Assembly: GCA_019421365.1 (NCBI GenBank)
Contig: JAHZFJ010000004.1
Coordinates: 62,001 to 126,000 of the forward strand
Direction of reading: 5' to 3'
Source of the DNA: Lachnospiraceae bacterium
GTDB lineage: Bacteria > Bacillota > Clostridia > Lachnospirales > Lachnospiraceae
DNA length: 64,000 bases
Below the pieces are notes generated by a model. The model ran no database searches. It worked only from the letters and a program-made list of their open reading frames with translations, and was not told the DNA's origin. Both the position numbers and the translations under genes were made by a program. Shown here one piece after another: positions 42,976-50,345 of the stretch (position 1 is the stretch's first letter; every line of letters begins with the position of its first letter).

Positions 42976-44988
42976 ATGAAAAAGTATGATGCTTTATTTA
43001 CACCATTGAAAATCGGAAAATGTGAAATTAAAAACAGATATGTAATGTGTGCAATGGGTGGTTCAGCACTTGTTGAACATGGTAAATTACATGAAAAAGC
43101 TCTAGACTACTATATCGAAAGAGCGAAAGGTGGGGTTGGTTTAATTATCCCTGGCGTTGCTCATATTACTGATATGTGGGGAAGAGGCGGATGGCTTTAC
43201 GAAGATTTAGGAAAATATGTACAGCCTATTAAGAAAATGATGGATGAAATCCATTCGTACGATGCTAAACTTTTCTTACAAATCACTGCTGGAATGGGCC
43301 GAGTTTTACAAATCCAATCTGGGATGTTAGTACCAAACGCTGACCTTGACAATGCAATGTATGCACCATCAGGGGATATGCCAAATGTTTGGGCTCCTGA
43401 GAAAACCCATAGAGAATTAGCAAAAGAAGAAATACATAATATCATTGATGCTTTTGCTAAATCCGCAAAATTAGCAAAAGAAGCAGGAATTGATGGAATA
43501 GAAGTACATGCTGTACATGAGGGCTATTTATTAGACCAATTTGCAATCGCTTCCATGAATCATAGAACAGATGAATATGGTGGTACTTTAGAAAACAGAT
43601 TAAGATTTACTTGTGAAATCATAAAAGCAATTAAAGAGACTTGTGGTGAAGATTACCCAGTTATGGTTCGTTATAGTGTTGCAAGTAAAATGAAAGGTTT
43701 TAATGATGGAGCTGTTCCAGGAGAAGCATATGTTGAATTCGGAAGAAGTCTAGAAGAAAGTCCAGCTGTTGCAAGAATTCTTGAAAAGGCCGGCTGTGAT
43801 GCTTTAAATGCAGACAATGGAACTTATGATTCTTGGTACTGGGCTCATCCACCTGTATATATGGAACCAGCATGTAATCTACCTGACGTTGCATTTATTA
43901 AGAATTATGTTAATATTCCTGTTATCTGTGCAGGAAGAATGGAAGATCCAGATATCGCTTTAAGAGCTATTGAAAGTGGTGCAATAGATGGCGTTGGTAT
44001 TGCACGTCAATTGCTTGCAGATCCTGAATATCCAAACAAAGTGAAAGCTGGGGATATTGATAACATTCGTCCATGTATCGCTTGTCATAATGGTTGTTAT
44101 GGAATGGTGTTTGCAGGGAAAGAGATTAATTGTGCAGTAAATCCATGTTCTTTTGATTTGAATTACTATAATACACAACCAGCTGAGGCTAAGAAAAAGG
44201 TAGTAGTAGTTGGCGGTGGAATCGGAGGTATGGAAGCAGCAAGAATGTGTGCTTTACGAGGACATGATGTAGTATTATTTGAAAAAACAGATAAATTAGG
44301 TGGAGTATTTATTGCAGCAGCAGCTCCTGATTTTAAAGAATCTGATAAGAAATTAATTCAATGGTATGTTAAACAAGTAAATGACTTAAGAAATATTGAA
44401 ATAAGAATGAACACAGAAGCAACTCTTGAAGATATCAAAAAGATTAATCCGGATAATGTTATTATAGCTACAGGCTCTAAAGCAAAGCAACTTCCTATCG
44501 TTGGAATTGAAAGTTCAAATGTTGTAGAAGCGATTGATTTATTAGTAGGTAACAAACCAGTTGGTGATAATGTTGTTGTAATTGGTGGTGGATTAACAGG
44601 ATGTGAAATAGCTTATGATCTTGCTAGCAAAGGAAAAACTGTATCTATCGTCGAAATGATGGAAGATATCTTATCAGTACCTGGTTTACCAAAACCAAAC
44701 GGACAAATGCTTCGCGATTTATTGAATTATAATAAAGTAAATATCTATACATCTAGTAAAACAAGCAAAATTACACCATCTGAAGTAATCATCTCAAGAG
44801 ATAATAAAGAGATTTCACTTGCAGCAGATACCGTTGTAACTGCTGTAGGATACAATTCTTATAATCCGATTGCTGATAAAGATTTTATCGATGGTTTAGG
44901 AAATGTTCATGTAATTGGTGATGCTGACCATGTTGGTAATTTAATGAATGTAATATGGAAAGCGTATGAAGTAGCAGCAGAAATTTAA
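42976..44988 (+). CDS. 2-enoate-reductase-type Fe-S flavoenzyme (OYE-like, BaiCD/BaiH-related)
   Basis: A 670-residue NADH:flavin oxidoreductase. The N-terminal old-yellow-enzyme barrel (1-370) has HAVHEGYLLDQF and NHRTDEYGGTLENR. Next come 4Fe-4S ligands C-x2-C-x3-C-x11-C in CIACHNGC...NC near 373-390. The C-terminal FAD/NAD domains have VVVVGGGIGGMEAARM and VVVIGGGLTGCEIAYDL. Such enzymes reduce enoates or steroid enones in anaerobes. I start at ATG 42976 with a weak AGAGGT site; the frame extends upstream to 42898. The gene is controlled by the divergent TetR. Confidence 0.9.
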   Translation: MKKYDALFTPLKIGKCEIKNRYVMCAMGGSALVEHGKLHEKALDYYIERAKGGVGLIIPGVAHITDMWGRGGWLYEDLGKYVQPIKKMMDEIHSYDAKLFLQITAGMGRVLQIQSGMLVPNADLDNAMYAPSGDMPNVWAPEKTHRELAKEEIHNIIDAFAKSAKLAKEAGIDGIEVHAVHEGYLLDQFAIASMNHRTDEYGGTLENRLRFTCEIIKAIKETCGEDYPVMVRYSVASKMKGFNDGAVPGEAYVEFGRSLEESPAVARILEKAGCDALNADNGTYDSWYWAHPPVYMEPACNLPDVAFIKNYVNIPVICAGRMEDPDIALRAIESGAIDGVGIARQLLADPEYPNKVKAGDIDNIRPCIACHNGCYGMVFAGKEINCAVNPCSFDLNYYNTQPAEAKKKVVVVGGGIGGMEAARMCALRGHDVVLFEKTDKLGGVFIAAAAPDFKESDKKLIQWYVKQVNDLRNIEIRMNTEATLEDIKKINPDNVIIATGSKAKQLPIVGIESSNVVEAIDLLVGNKPVGDNVVVIGGGLTGCEIAYDLASKGKTVSIVEMMEDILSVPGLPKPNGQMLRDLLNYNKVNIYTSSKTSKITPSEVIISRDNKEISLAADTVVTAVGYNSYNPIADKDFIDGLGNVHVIGDADHVGNLMNVIWKAYEVAAEI

Positions 44989-45008
44989 TAGTAAGGTTTT
45001 TGGTCAAG

Positions 45009-45045
45009 AGCTAGTCCTTGTAATAGAACAAGGACTAGCTTTTTA
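45009..45045 (+). terminator. Terminator after the flavoenzyme gene
   Basis: The 12-bp stem AGCTAGTCCTTG (45009-45020) pairs with CAAGGACTAGCT (45029-45040), followed by a T-run. Confidence 0.92.
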
Positions 45046-45163
45046 CTTGGTTGTAGGAAGATAAGATATATGAGATAATAATTATTATAAACTAAAATCT
45101 GAAATGATAATGAGTCAGAGGGTATATAAGGAACAAATAATAGGATTTTAAATTGGAGGATAT

Positions 45164-46042
45164 ATGGACATCCGTGTTTTAAGATATTTTTTAACAGTTG
45201 CTAGTGAGGGTAATATAACCAAAGCAGCAGAGAAACTTCATATTACTCAGCCCACACTTAGTCGTCAGATGATGGATCTAGAAGAAGAGATGGGAACAAG
45301 TCTATTTATACGTGGTAAAAGACAGATTATTCTAACGGATAATGGAATCTTGTTGCAACAAAGGGCAAAAGAAATTGTAGGACTTTTAGATAAAACAAAA
45401 CGTGACATTGCAGAGGAAGATGATTTGGTTGGTGGCGTAGTTTCGATAGGCTGTGTCGAGACGATTGTGTCGCAGATATTACCTAAAGTGTTAAAGCAGT
45501 TTAGCGCAGAGCATCCTATGGTGAAATATGAATTATACAGTGCAGATGGAGATGATATTAGAGAAAAAATCGACCGTGGAGACATCGATTTAGGAATCCT
45601 TATAGAACCGGTGGAAACAGCTAAGTACGACTATATTCGGCTTCCTTATTATGAACAATGGGGAGTTATTATGAAGGATACGAATCCACTTGCTCTAAAA
45701 GAAACAATCGGTGTCGAGGATTTGATGAATATTCCTTTAATTGTTCCAAGACGGACAATTGTTAGGGAGGAGATTGCTAAGTGGTTGGAGGTACCTGATG
45801 ATGATAAACTTCATATTATAGCAAGTCATAATCTTTTAACGAATTCGTTACTTTTAGTACAAGAGGACATTGGTGCCGTAATCTGTGTAAAAGGAGCGTT
45901 TTCAATAAGAGAGATAAAAGGCCTGCGTTTCGTACCATTTTCACCAGAGCGTACTACAGGACATGTACTAGCATGGAAGAAAAATACTAGATTTAATTCA
46001 GCTACCTCATTGTTTATTCAATTTTTGAAGGACTTATATTAA
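45164..46042 (+). CDS. LysR family transcriptional regulator
   Basis: A 292-residue LysR protein: N-terminal HTH (ASEGNITKAAEKLHITQPTLSRQMMDLEEEMG) and an inducer-binding domain of about 90-292 with IVSQILPKVLKQF and GDIDLGILIEP. It ends about 190 bases upstream of the flavodoxin pseudogene and probably regulated it. The motif ATAGGTATTAGACA before that gene recurs before the cupin gene, possibly as this regulator's target. The effector is unknown. Confidence 0.93.
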   Translation: MDIRVLRYFLTVASEGNITKAAEKLHITQPTLSRQMMDLEEEMGTSLFIRGKRQIILTDNGILLQQRAKEIVGLLDKTKRDIAEEDDLVGGVVSIGCVETIVSQILPKVLKQFSAEHPMVKYELYSADGDDIREKIDRGDIDLGILIEPVETAKYDYIRLPYYEQWGVIMKDTNPLALKETIGVEDLMNIPLIVPRRTIVREEIAKWLEVPDDDKLHIIASHNLLTNSLLLVQEDIGAVICVKGAFSIREIKGLRFVPFSPERTTGHVLAWKKNTRFNSATSLFIQFLKDLY

Positions 46043-46062
46043 TATGGAGATTGTAAATTAGG

Positions 46063-46105
46063 AAGGCTTCTTTAGAAATGTATGATATCTAAAGGAGTCT
46101 TTTTA
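46063..46105 (+). terminator. Terminator after the LysR gene
   Basis: AAGGCTTCTTTAGA (46063-46076) pairs imperfectly with TCTAAAGGAGTCTTTT, then Ts. Confidence 0.7.
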
Positions 46106-46157
46106 GGGTACTTTCTATAAATTGATCATACGAAATAAGCATGATTATTTATGTGAA

Positions 46158-46184
46158 ATAGGTATTAGACATACTAGAAATCCT
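46158..46184 (+). promoter_or_regulatory. Shared motif ATAGGTATTAGACA, copy before the flavodoxin pseudogene
   Basis: ATAGGTATTAGACA lies here, followed eight bases later by ATCC. The same arrangement occurs before the cupin gene near 48705-48730. It overlaps a plausible -35 (TTAGAC). Confidence 0.5.
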
Positions 46185-46231
46185 ATACTAGAATTGTATT
46201 TTGTAATCCATTAATTAAGGAGGTAAGCAAT

Positions 46232-46704
46232 ATGAAGACATTAATATTATATTATTCTTATGGAGGTAATACGAAAAAAATCGAGAGCAGATACAAGACT
46301 CAATTGAAGCTGATATAGCTGAAATTAAGACTGTGGAACCTTATGTTGGAAGCTATGATGATGTTGTCGATTTAGGAAAGATACAGATTGATGAGGGGTA
46401 TATGCCTGAGATTAAACCATTAGAAATAGACTTTGATGAGTACGATAAAATAATCCTAGGAACACCGGTATGGTGGTATACATATGCACCTGCTATTAAG
46501 ACTTGTCTAAAACAGTACGACTTTACCAATAAAACAGTTTATCCATTCATTACGAATGGCGGTTGGATAGGACATACGGAAAAAGACATAATTAATAATT
46601 GTAAAAATGCATTTGTTATGAAAGCGATTAATATCAAGTTTGATGGAGCTAGCCTTGCTATATCTAAACAGGAGATAGTAAACTGGATACACAGTATTTT
46701 ATAG
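46232..46704 (+). pseudogene. Flavodoxin gene with a single frameshift
   Basis: ATG at 46232, with AAGGAGG ahead, encodes MKTLILYYSYGGNTKKI, the FMN phosphate-binding start of a flavodoxin, then hits a stop after 28 codons. From about 46285 the next frame continues with EQIQDSIEADIAEIKTVEPY and the rest of the fold (IILGTPVWWYTYAPAIKTCL, ITNGGWIGHTEKDI) to 46704. One missing base near 46274-46284, next to seven As, explains it. It could be a sequencing error, a slippage mutant or a decaying gene. Confidence 0.92.
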
Positions 46705-46736
46705 TTCATAACTCAATTATTTATTTTATGACTGAT

Positions 46737-46769
46737 AGTCGGAGTATAGAAATGTATTCCGGCTTTTTT
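46737..46769 (+). terminator. Terminator after the flavodoxin pseudogene
   Basis: AGTCGGAGTAT (46737-46747) pairs with GTATTCCGGCT with G-U pairs, followed by a T-run. Confidence 0.65.
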
Positions 46770-46842
46770 ATATTAATTATAGTAAATTGAAAAAATTAAC
46801 TGAATTTAATAGAGGATAAAAAAATCATCTGCTTGGAATTTC

Positions 46843-46871
46843 TTGAAAACAAACATAGGTTCTGATAAAAT
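46843..46871 (+). promoter_or_regulatory. Candidate SOS-controlled promoter of dinB-yolD
   Basis: TTGAAA (46843-46848)-17-TAAAAT (46866-46871). The spacer holds CAAACATAGGTTCT at 46850-46863, matching 11 of 14 bases of the Firmicutes LexA box CGAACATATGTTCG. The gene start is about 100 bases downstream. A second -10-like TATAAT at 46928 has no good -35. Confidence 0.68.
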
Positions 46872-46969
46872 AAGCATAGTGTGAACTAGAAAATACAAAA
46901 GGATAGAATGATAAAGTATCTTTGTAGTATAATAAAAGATAATATCAAAAAAGTGAGGTGGCGGCAGTG

Positions 46970-48235
46970 ATGCAAAATAGAACTTATGTCTGTATTGATC
47001 TGAAGTCTTTTTATGCCTCCGTGGAATGTAGGGAGCGTGGATTAGATCCTATGACTACAAATCTTGTGGTTGCAGATCCAGAGCGTTCAGAAAAAACAAT
47101 CTGTCTTGCCGTTTCACCATCCATGAAGGCATTAGGCATTCCAGGGAGATGCAGAGTATTTCAGATTCCAAAGAATATTGAATACATGATGGCACCGCCA
47201 AGGATGCAGCTTTATATTGAATATTCTGCAGAAATCTATGCTGTTTATCTGAAATATATCTCCAAAGAGGATATCCATGTCTACTCTATTGATGAGGTGT
47301 TCATGGATGTAACCGATTATCTGCCTATGTATCAGATGTCTGCTAAAGAACTGAGTATGAAGATTATGCAAGATGTTTTTGATACAACAGGGATTACAGC
47401 AACTGCTGGAATTGGTACGAACCTGTATCTAGCGAAGATTGCATTAGATATTACAGCAAAGCATGTGAAGGATAACATCGGTATCTTGGATGAAGAAACC
47501 TATTTAAAAACATTATGGAATCATAAGCCGCTCACGGATTTCTGGCGGATAGGGGCTGGTATTGCTAATAGACTAGAGCGAATGGGAATCTATACAATGG
47601 AGCAAGTTGCGGCTGCGGATAAGACAATGTTGTACAACTTATTCGGTGTTGATGCAGAACTGCTGATTGATCATGCTTGGGGGAGAGAGACCACCACTAT
47701 GGCGGATATCAAGGCATACAAGCCGAAAACCAACTCTATATCTAGTGGACAGGTGCTAGGTTGCGATTATTCTTATGAGGAAGGAAAGTTAGTAGTAAAA
47801 GAAATGGCGGATCTTCTTAGTCTAGAGTTAGTAGATAAAGGTCTTGTAACTGACTCAATTACTCTGCATGTTGGATATACCAACCGGGTAGAGAAAAAGT
47901 CAGCACATGGAACCACAACTATGACAGTCACAACCAGTTCTGCAAAGAAGATTATAGAATATACATTGAAACTGTATGAGCAGATTGTAGACCATTATAC
48001 ACCCGTCCATAAAATAAATCTGACGTTTAACAATGTGGTGGATGAGATGTACCAACAGTATGATCTATTTACGGATCCTGCAGAACTTGAAAGAGAACAT
48101 AAGATGCAAAAAGCAATGTTAGATATTAAAGAGAAGTTTGGAAAGAACGCTATCCTAAAGGGAATGAACCTGCAGGAAGGGGCAACAACAAGGGAGAGAA
48201 ATCGCCAGATAGGAGGGCATAAAAGTGGAACATAA
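46970..48235 (+). CDS. Y-family DNA polymerase (DinB/UvrX-like)
   Basis: The 421-residue protein is a translesion polymerase of the UmuC/DinB family. The N-terminal catalytic motif is CIDLKSFYASVECRERG, the second acidic motif is VYSIDEVFMDV, and a helix-hairpin-helix region follows near 180-240. The C-terminal little-finger domain is present. ATG at 46970 is preferred because GAGGTGG at 46955-46961 is well spaced. It overlaps yolD by 11 bases, the arrangement of Bacillus polymerase-YolD pairs, and lies behind a probable LexA box. Confidence 0.94.
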   Translation: MQNRTYVCIDLKSFYASVECRERGLDPMTTNLVVADPERSEKTICLAVSPSMKALGIPGRCRVFQIPKNIEYMMAPPRMQLYIEYSAEIYAVYLKYISKEDIHVYSIDEVFMDVTDYLPMYQMSAKELSMKIMQDVFDTTGITATAGIGTNLYLAKIALDITAKHVKDNIGILDEETYLKTLWNHKPLTDFWRIGAGIANRLERMGIYTMEQVAAADKTMLYNLFGVDAELLIDHAWGRETTTMADIKAYKPKTNSISSGQVLGCDYSYEEGKLVVKEMADLLSLELVDKGLVTDSITLHVGYTNRVEKKSAHGTTTMTVTTSSAKKIIEYTLKLYEQIVDHYTPVHKINLTFNNVVDEMYQQYDLFTDPAELEREHKMQKAMLDIKEKFGKNAILKGMNLQEGATTRERNRQIGGHKSGT

Positions 48236-48596
48236 AATGAGTCGTGAAGAGCGTGCAAAACAGTTTATGCCATTTGCCGCCTTGAAGGGATATCCGGACG
48301 CATTGAAGAAAAAAGAGAAAGTTGTTGTACCGAAGATAGAACTTTCTCCAGAATATCAAGAAGAGCTTGATAGGAAACTTCGTCAGGTGCAAAAGAACGA
48401 TATTATAACCGTCGTATATTTTAGCAAAGATGAGTATCTTCAATTGACAGGAATGGTATCTAGGATTGATGCGACTGCAAGAATTTTAAAAATTGTGAAT
48501 ACTAAAATTTCTTTTGAAGATATATATGATATTTCTGAAATTGAGGGACATGATTCATTAACGGGAAGAGTATCTAAGAGCAATTACGAATTGTAA
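48225..48596 (+). CDS. YolD-like protein
   Basis: A 123-residue protein with the YolD-like pattern RAKQFMPFAALKGYPDALKKKE and a C-terminal Ile-rich domain. YolD proteins pair with Y-family polymerases, taking a UmuD-like role in translesion synthesis. It overlaps the polymerase gene by 11 bases, so translation is coupled. Confidence 0.9.
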   Translation: MEHKMSREERAKQFMPFAALKGYPDALKKKEKVVVPKIELSPEYQEELDRKLRQVQKNDIITVVYFSKDEYLQLTGMVSRIDATARILKIVNTKISFEDIYDISEIEGHDSLTGRVSKSNYEL

Positions 48597-48612
48597 AAGA
48601 ACAGGAAGTGGT

Positions 48613-48662
48613 AACTACGACCAACAATCATGCATTGACATGTCTGTTGGTCGTAGTTTTTT
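48613..48662 (+). terminator. Terminator of the dinB-yolD operon
   Basis: The 14-bp stem AACTACGACCAACA (48613-48626) pairs with TGTTGGTCGTAGTT (48645-48658), followed by Ts. Confidence 0.92.
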
Positions 48663-48704
48663 TAAAGAATAAATATACGTTTTAGGCATGAAATTACATG
48701 CATT

Positions 48705-48742
48705 ATAGGTATTAGACACTGTTTCTATCCCGGTTATATAAT
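48705..48742 (+). promoter_or_regulatory. Promoter with shared motif before the cupin-CMD operon
   Basis: ATAGGTATTAGACA is followed by N8 and ATCC, as before the flavodoxin gene. TTAGAC (48712-48717) and TATAAT (48737-48742) are 19 bases apart, a spacing typical of activator-dependent (MerR-like) promoters. Confidence 0.55.
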
Positions 48743-48783
48743 AATGACAGCAGATATAATCGATTTATAAGGAGGAATTACAT

Positions 48784-49221
48784 ATGGATATGGAGCAAGT
48801 GAAAAAAGACCTAGGAGCAGGTGCAGTATTTGATATCGGAGAAGAAAACACGGCATTTGCACAGTATTTTACAGGAGAATGTTATTTGAAAATGTTGACT
48901 CTTGATAGAGTCGTAACTGCAAACGTAACTTTTGCTCCGAAAACGATAAATAACTGGCATGTACATCATAAAGGCGGTCAGATTCTACTTGTTACAGGTG
49001 GAAGAGGCTGGTATCAAGAGTGGGGAAAACCAGCACAGGAACTTCATGCCGGGGATGTTGTAAATATACCACCAGAGGTTAAGCATTGGCATGGAGCGGC
49101 AAAGGATAGCTGGTTTCAACATATTGCAATTGAAGTCCCTTCAGAAGGGGCATCTAATGAATGGTTAGAACCAGTAGATCAGGAAGAGTATAAAAAACTA
49201 GAATTAGAAAAGAAGGATTAG
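48784..49221 (+). CDS. Cupin-domain protein
   Basis: The 145-residue single-domain cupin has metal-binding residues in NNWHVHHKGGQILLV and a second motif near PPEVKHWHGA, i.e. a jelly-roll barrel. It is three bases upstream of a carboxymuconolactone decarboxylase-family gene; this pairing is common and suggests a redox or dehalogenation step, but the substrate is unknown. Confidence 0.88.
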   Translation: MDMEQVKKDLGAGAVFDIGEENTAFAQYFTGECYLKMLTLDRVVTANVTFAPKTINNWHVHHKGGQILLVTGGRGWYQEWGKPAQELHAGDVVNIPPEVKHWHGAAKDSWFQHIAIEVPSEGASNEWLEPVDQEEYKKLELEKKD

Positions 49222-49224
49222 AAT

Positions 49225-49980
49225 ATGAATCGGATTGAGAAGTGTGAAGAAGTATTTGGAAGACTGTTTGGTGGAAAACCAGCAGATTTAACAACGGGAA
49301 ATGACCCTGAGATGATGATGATCTTACAAAGGTTTATATTTGGAGAGGTATTCGATGCCGGTGAACTTAAGGAGGCAGACAGAGAATTAATAACAGTAGC
49401 ATGTCTTGCTACTTTACAGACAATTCCTCAATTGAAAGCACACACACAAGCTGCGTTAAATGTAGGAAATACACCAGTAACAATTAGAGAGGTCGTTTAT
49501 CAGTGTGCACCATTTATTGGATTCCCACGAACTCTGAATGCACTAGAAGCAATCAATGAAGTCTTTGAGAGAAATGGTATAACATTACCACTTGAACCTT
49601 GTGGAACTGTAAATGAAGAAGACCGATATGCTAAAGGTTTAGAAATTCAGGCACCGATATATGGAAATGAGATTAAAGATAAGTATGCTGATTTACCGGA
49701 TGAGCTGGGTGAAGCACTTCCTCGCTTTTTAACAGAACTTTGCTTTGGCGATTTTTATACGAGAAAAGGGTTAGATGAAAAGCAAAGAGAACTTTTGATG
49801 CTTTGTGTTCTTGCTACATTAAGGGCAGACACGCAGATTTTAGCTCATACAATTGGTAACCTTAAGGTCGGAAACAGTAAAGCAACGATGTACGCTGCAA
49901 TGATTCAGTGTCTTCCTTATATAGGCTTTCCGGCTGCGTTTGAAGCAATTAATATTATCAAATCAGTGGAAGAAGTATAA
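49225..49980 (+). CDS. Tandem carboxymuconolactone decarboxylase (CMD) family protein
   Basis: A 251-residue protein with two CMD domains, about 40-125 and 165-245. The first has DRELITVACLATLQ and LKAHTQAALNVGN; the second has QRELLMLCVLATLR and ILAHTIGNLKVGN. Neither has the CxxC of AhpD peroxidases, so it is not a typical reductant of that kind. It follows the cupin gene by three bases, and both likely act on one small-molecule substrate. Confidence 0.9.
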   Translation: MNRIEKCEEVFGRLFGGKPADLTTGNDPEMMMILQRFIFGEVFDAGELKEADRELITVACLATLQTIPQLKAHTQAALNVGNTPVTIREVVYQCAPFIGFPRTLNALEAINEVFERNGITLPLEPCGTVNEEDRYAKGLEIQAPIYGNEIKDKYADLPDELGEALPRFLTELCFGDFYTRKGLDEKQRELLMLCVLATLRADTQILAHTIGNLKVGNSKATMYAAMIQCLPYIGFPAAFEAINIIKSVEEV

Positions 49981-50007
49981 GTGATACGAAACTGTTAAGA
50001 CAGAGAA

Positions 50008-50057
50008 TGAATGCCTATGACGAACATAAATTCTAGGTCATAGGCATTCAATTATTT
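50008..50057 (+). terminator. Terminator of the cupin-CMD operon
   Basis: The 14-bp stem TGAATGCCTATGAC (50008-50021) pairs with GTCATAGGCATTCA (50037-50050), followed by an AT-rich tract. Confidence 0.9.
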
Positions 50058-50070
50058 GAGTTTATTTAGT

Positions 50071-50344
50071 TTACTGATTCGAGTGTCAGAAGCCTTGCGT
50101 AAAATTTACCTTCGTCAATTTGCATATATAAAACTTGACTAATGTTATGCCGAACGTAGTTCGATGAGCAACTGTATGAAGTCGTTGGTACTTAGGCTCT
50201 GTATTTTAGAGTCTTATGTACCACTACGAACTTCATCCAAGCGAGAGCGCGTTGCGAGTGAACTACGTTTGGTATAACATGCTCACACATAAATTTGCGC
50301 AAATTGACGGGACTTAAATTAGCTTTTGACACCCGAATCAGTAA
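50071..50344. repeat. 274-bp fold-back element with terminal inverted repeats (MITE-like)
   Basis: The ends TTACTGATTCG (50071-50081) and CGAATCAGTAA (50334-50344) are perfect inverse repeats, extended by GTGTCA-AAGC with two mismatches. Inside, more arms pair: CGTCAATTTGC, ATGTTAT-CC-AACGTAGTTC and GAAGT..GGTAC, so the whole unit can fold into one long imperfect hairpin. It has no ORF. It ends two bases before the stop codon of the permease gene and has no clear target duplication. Confidence 0.82.
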
Positions 50345-50345
50345 T

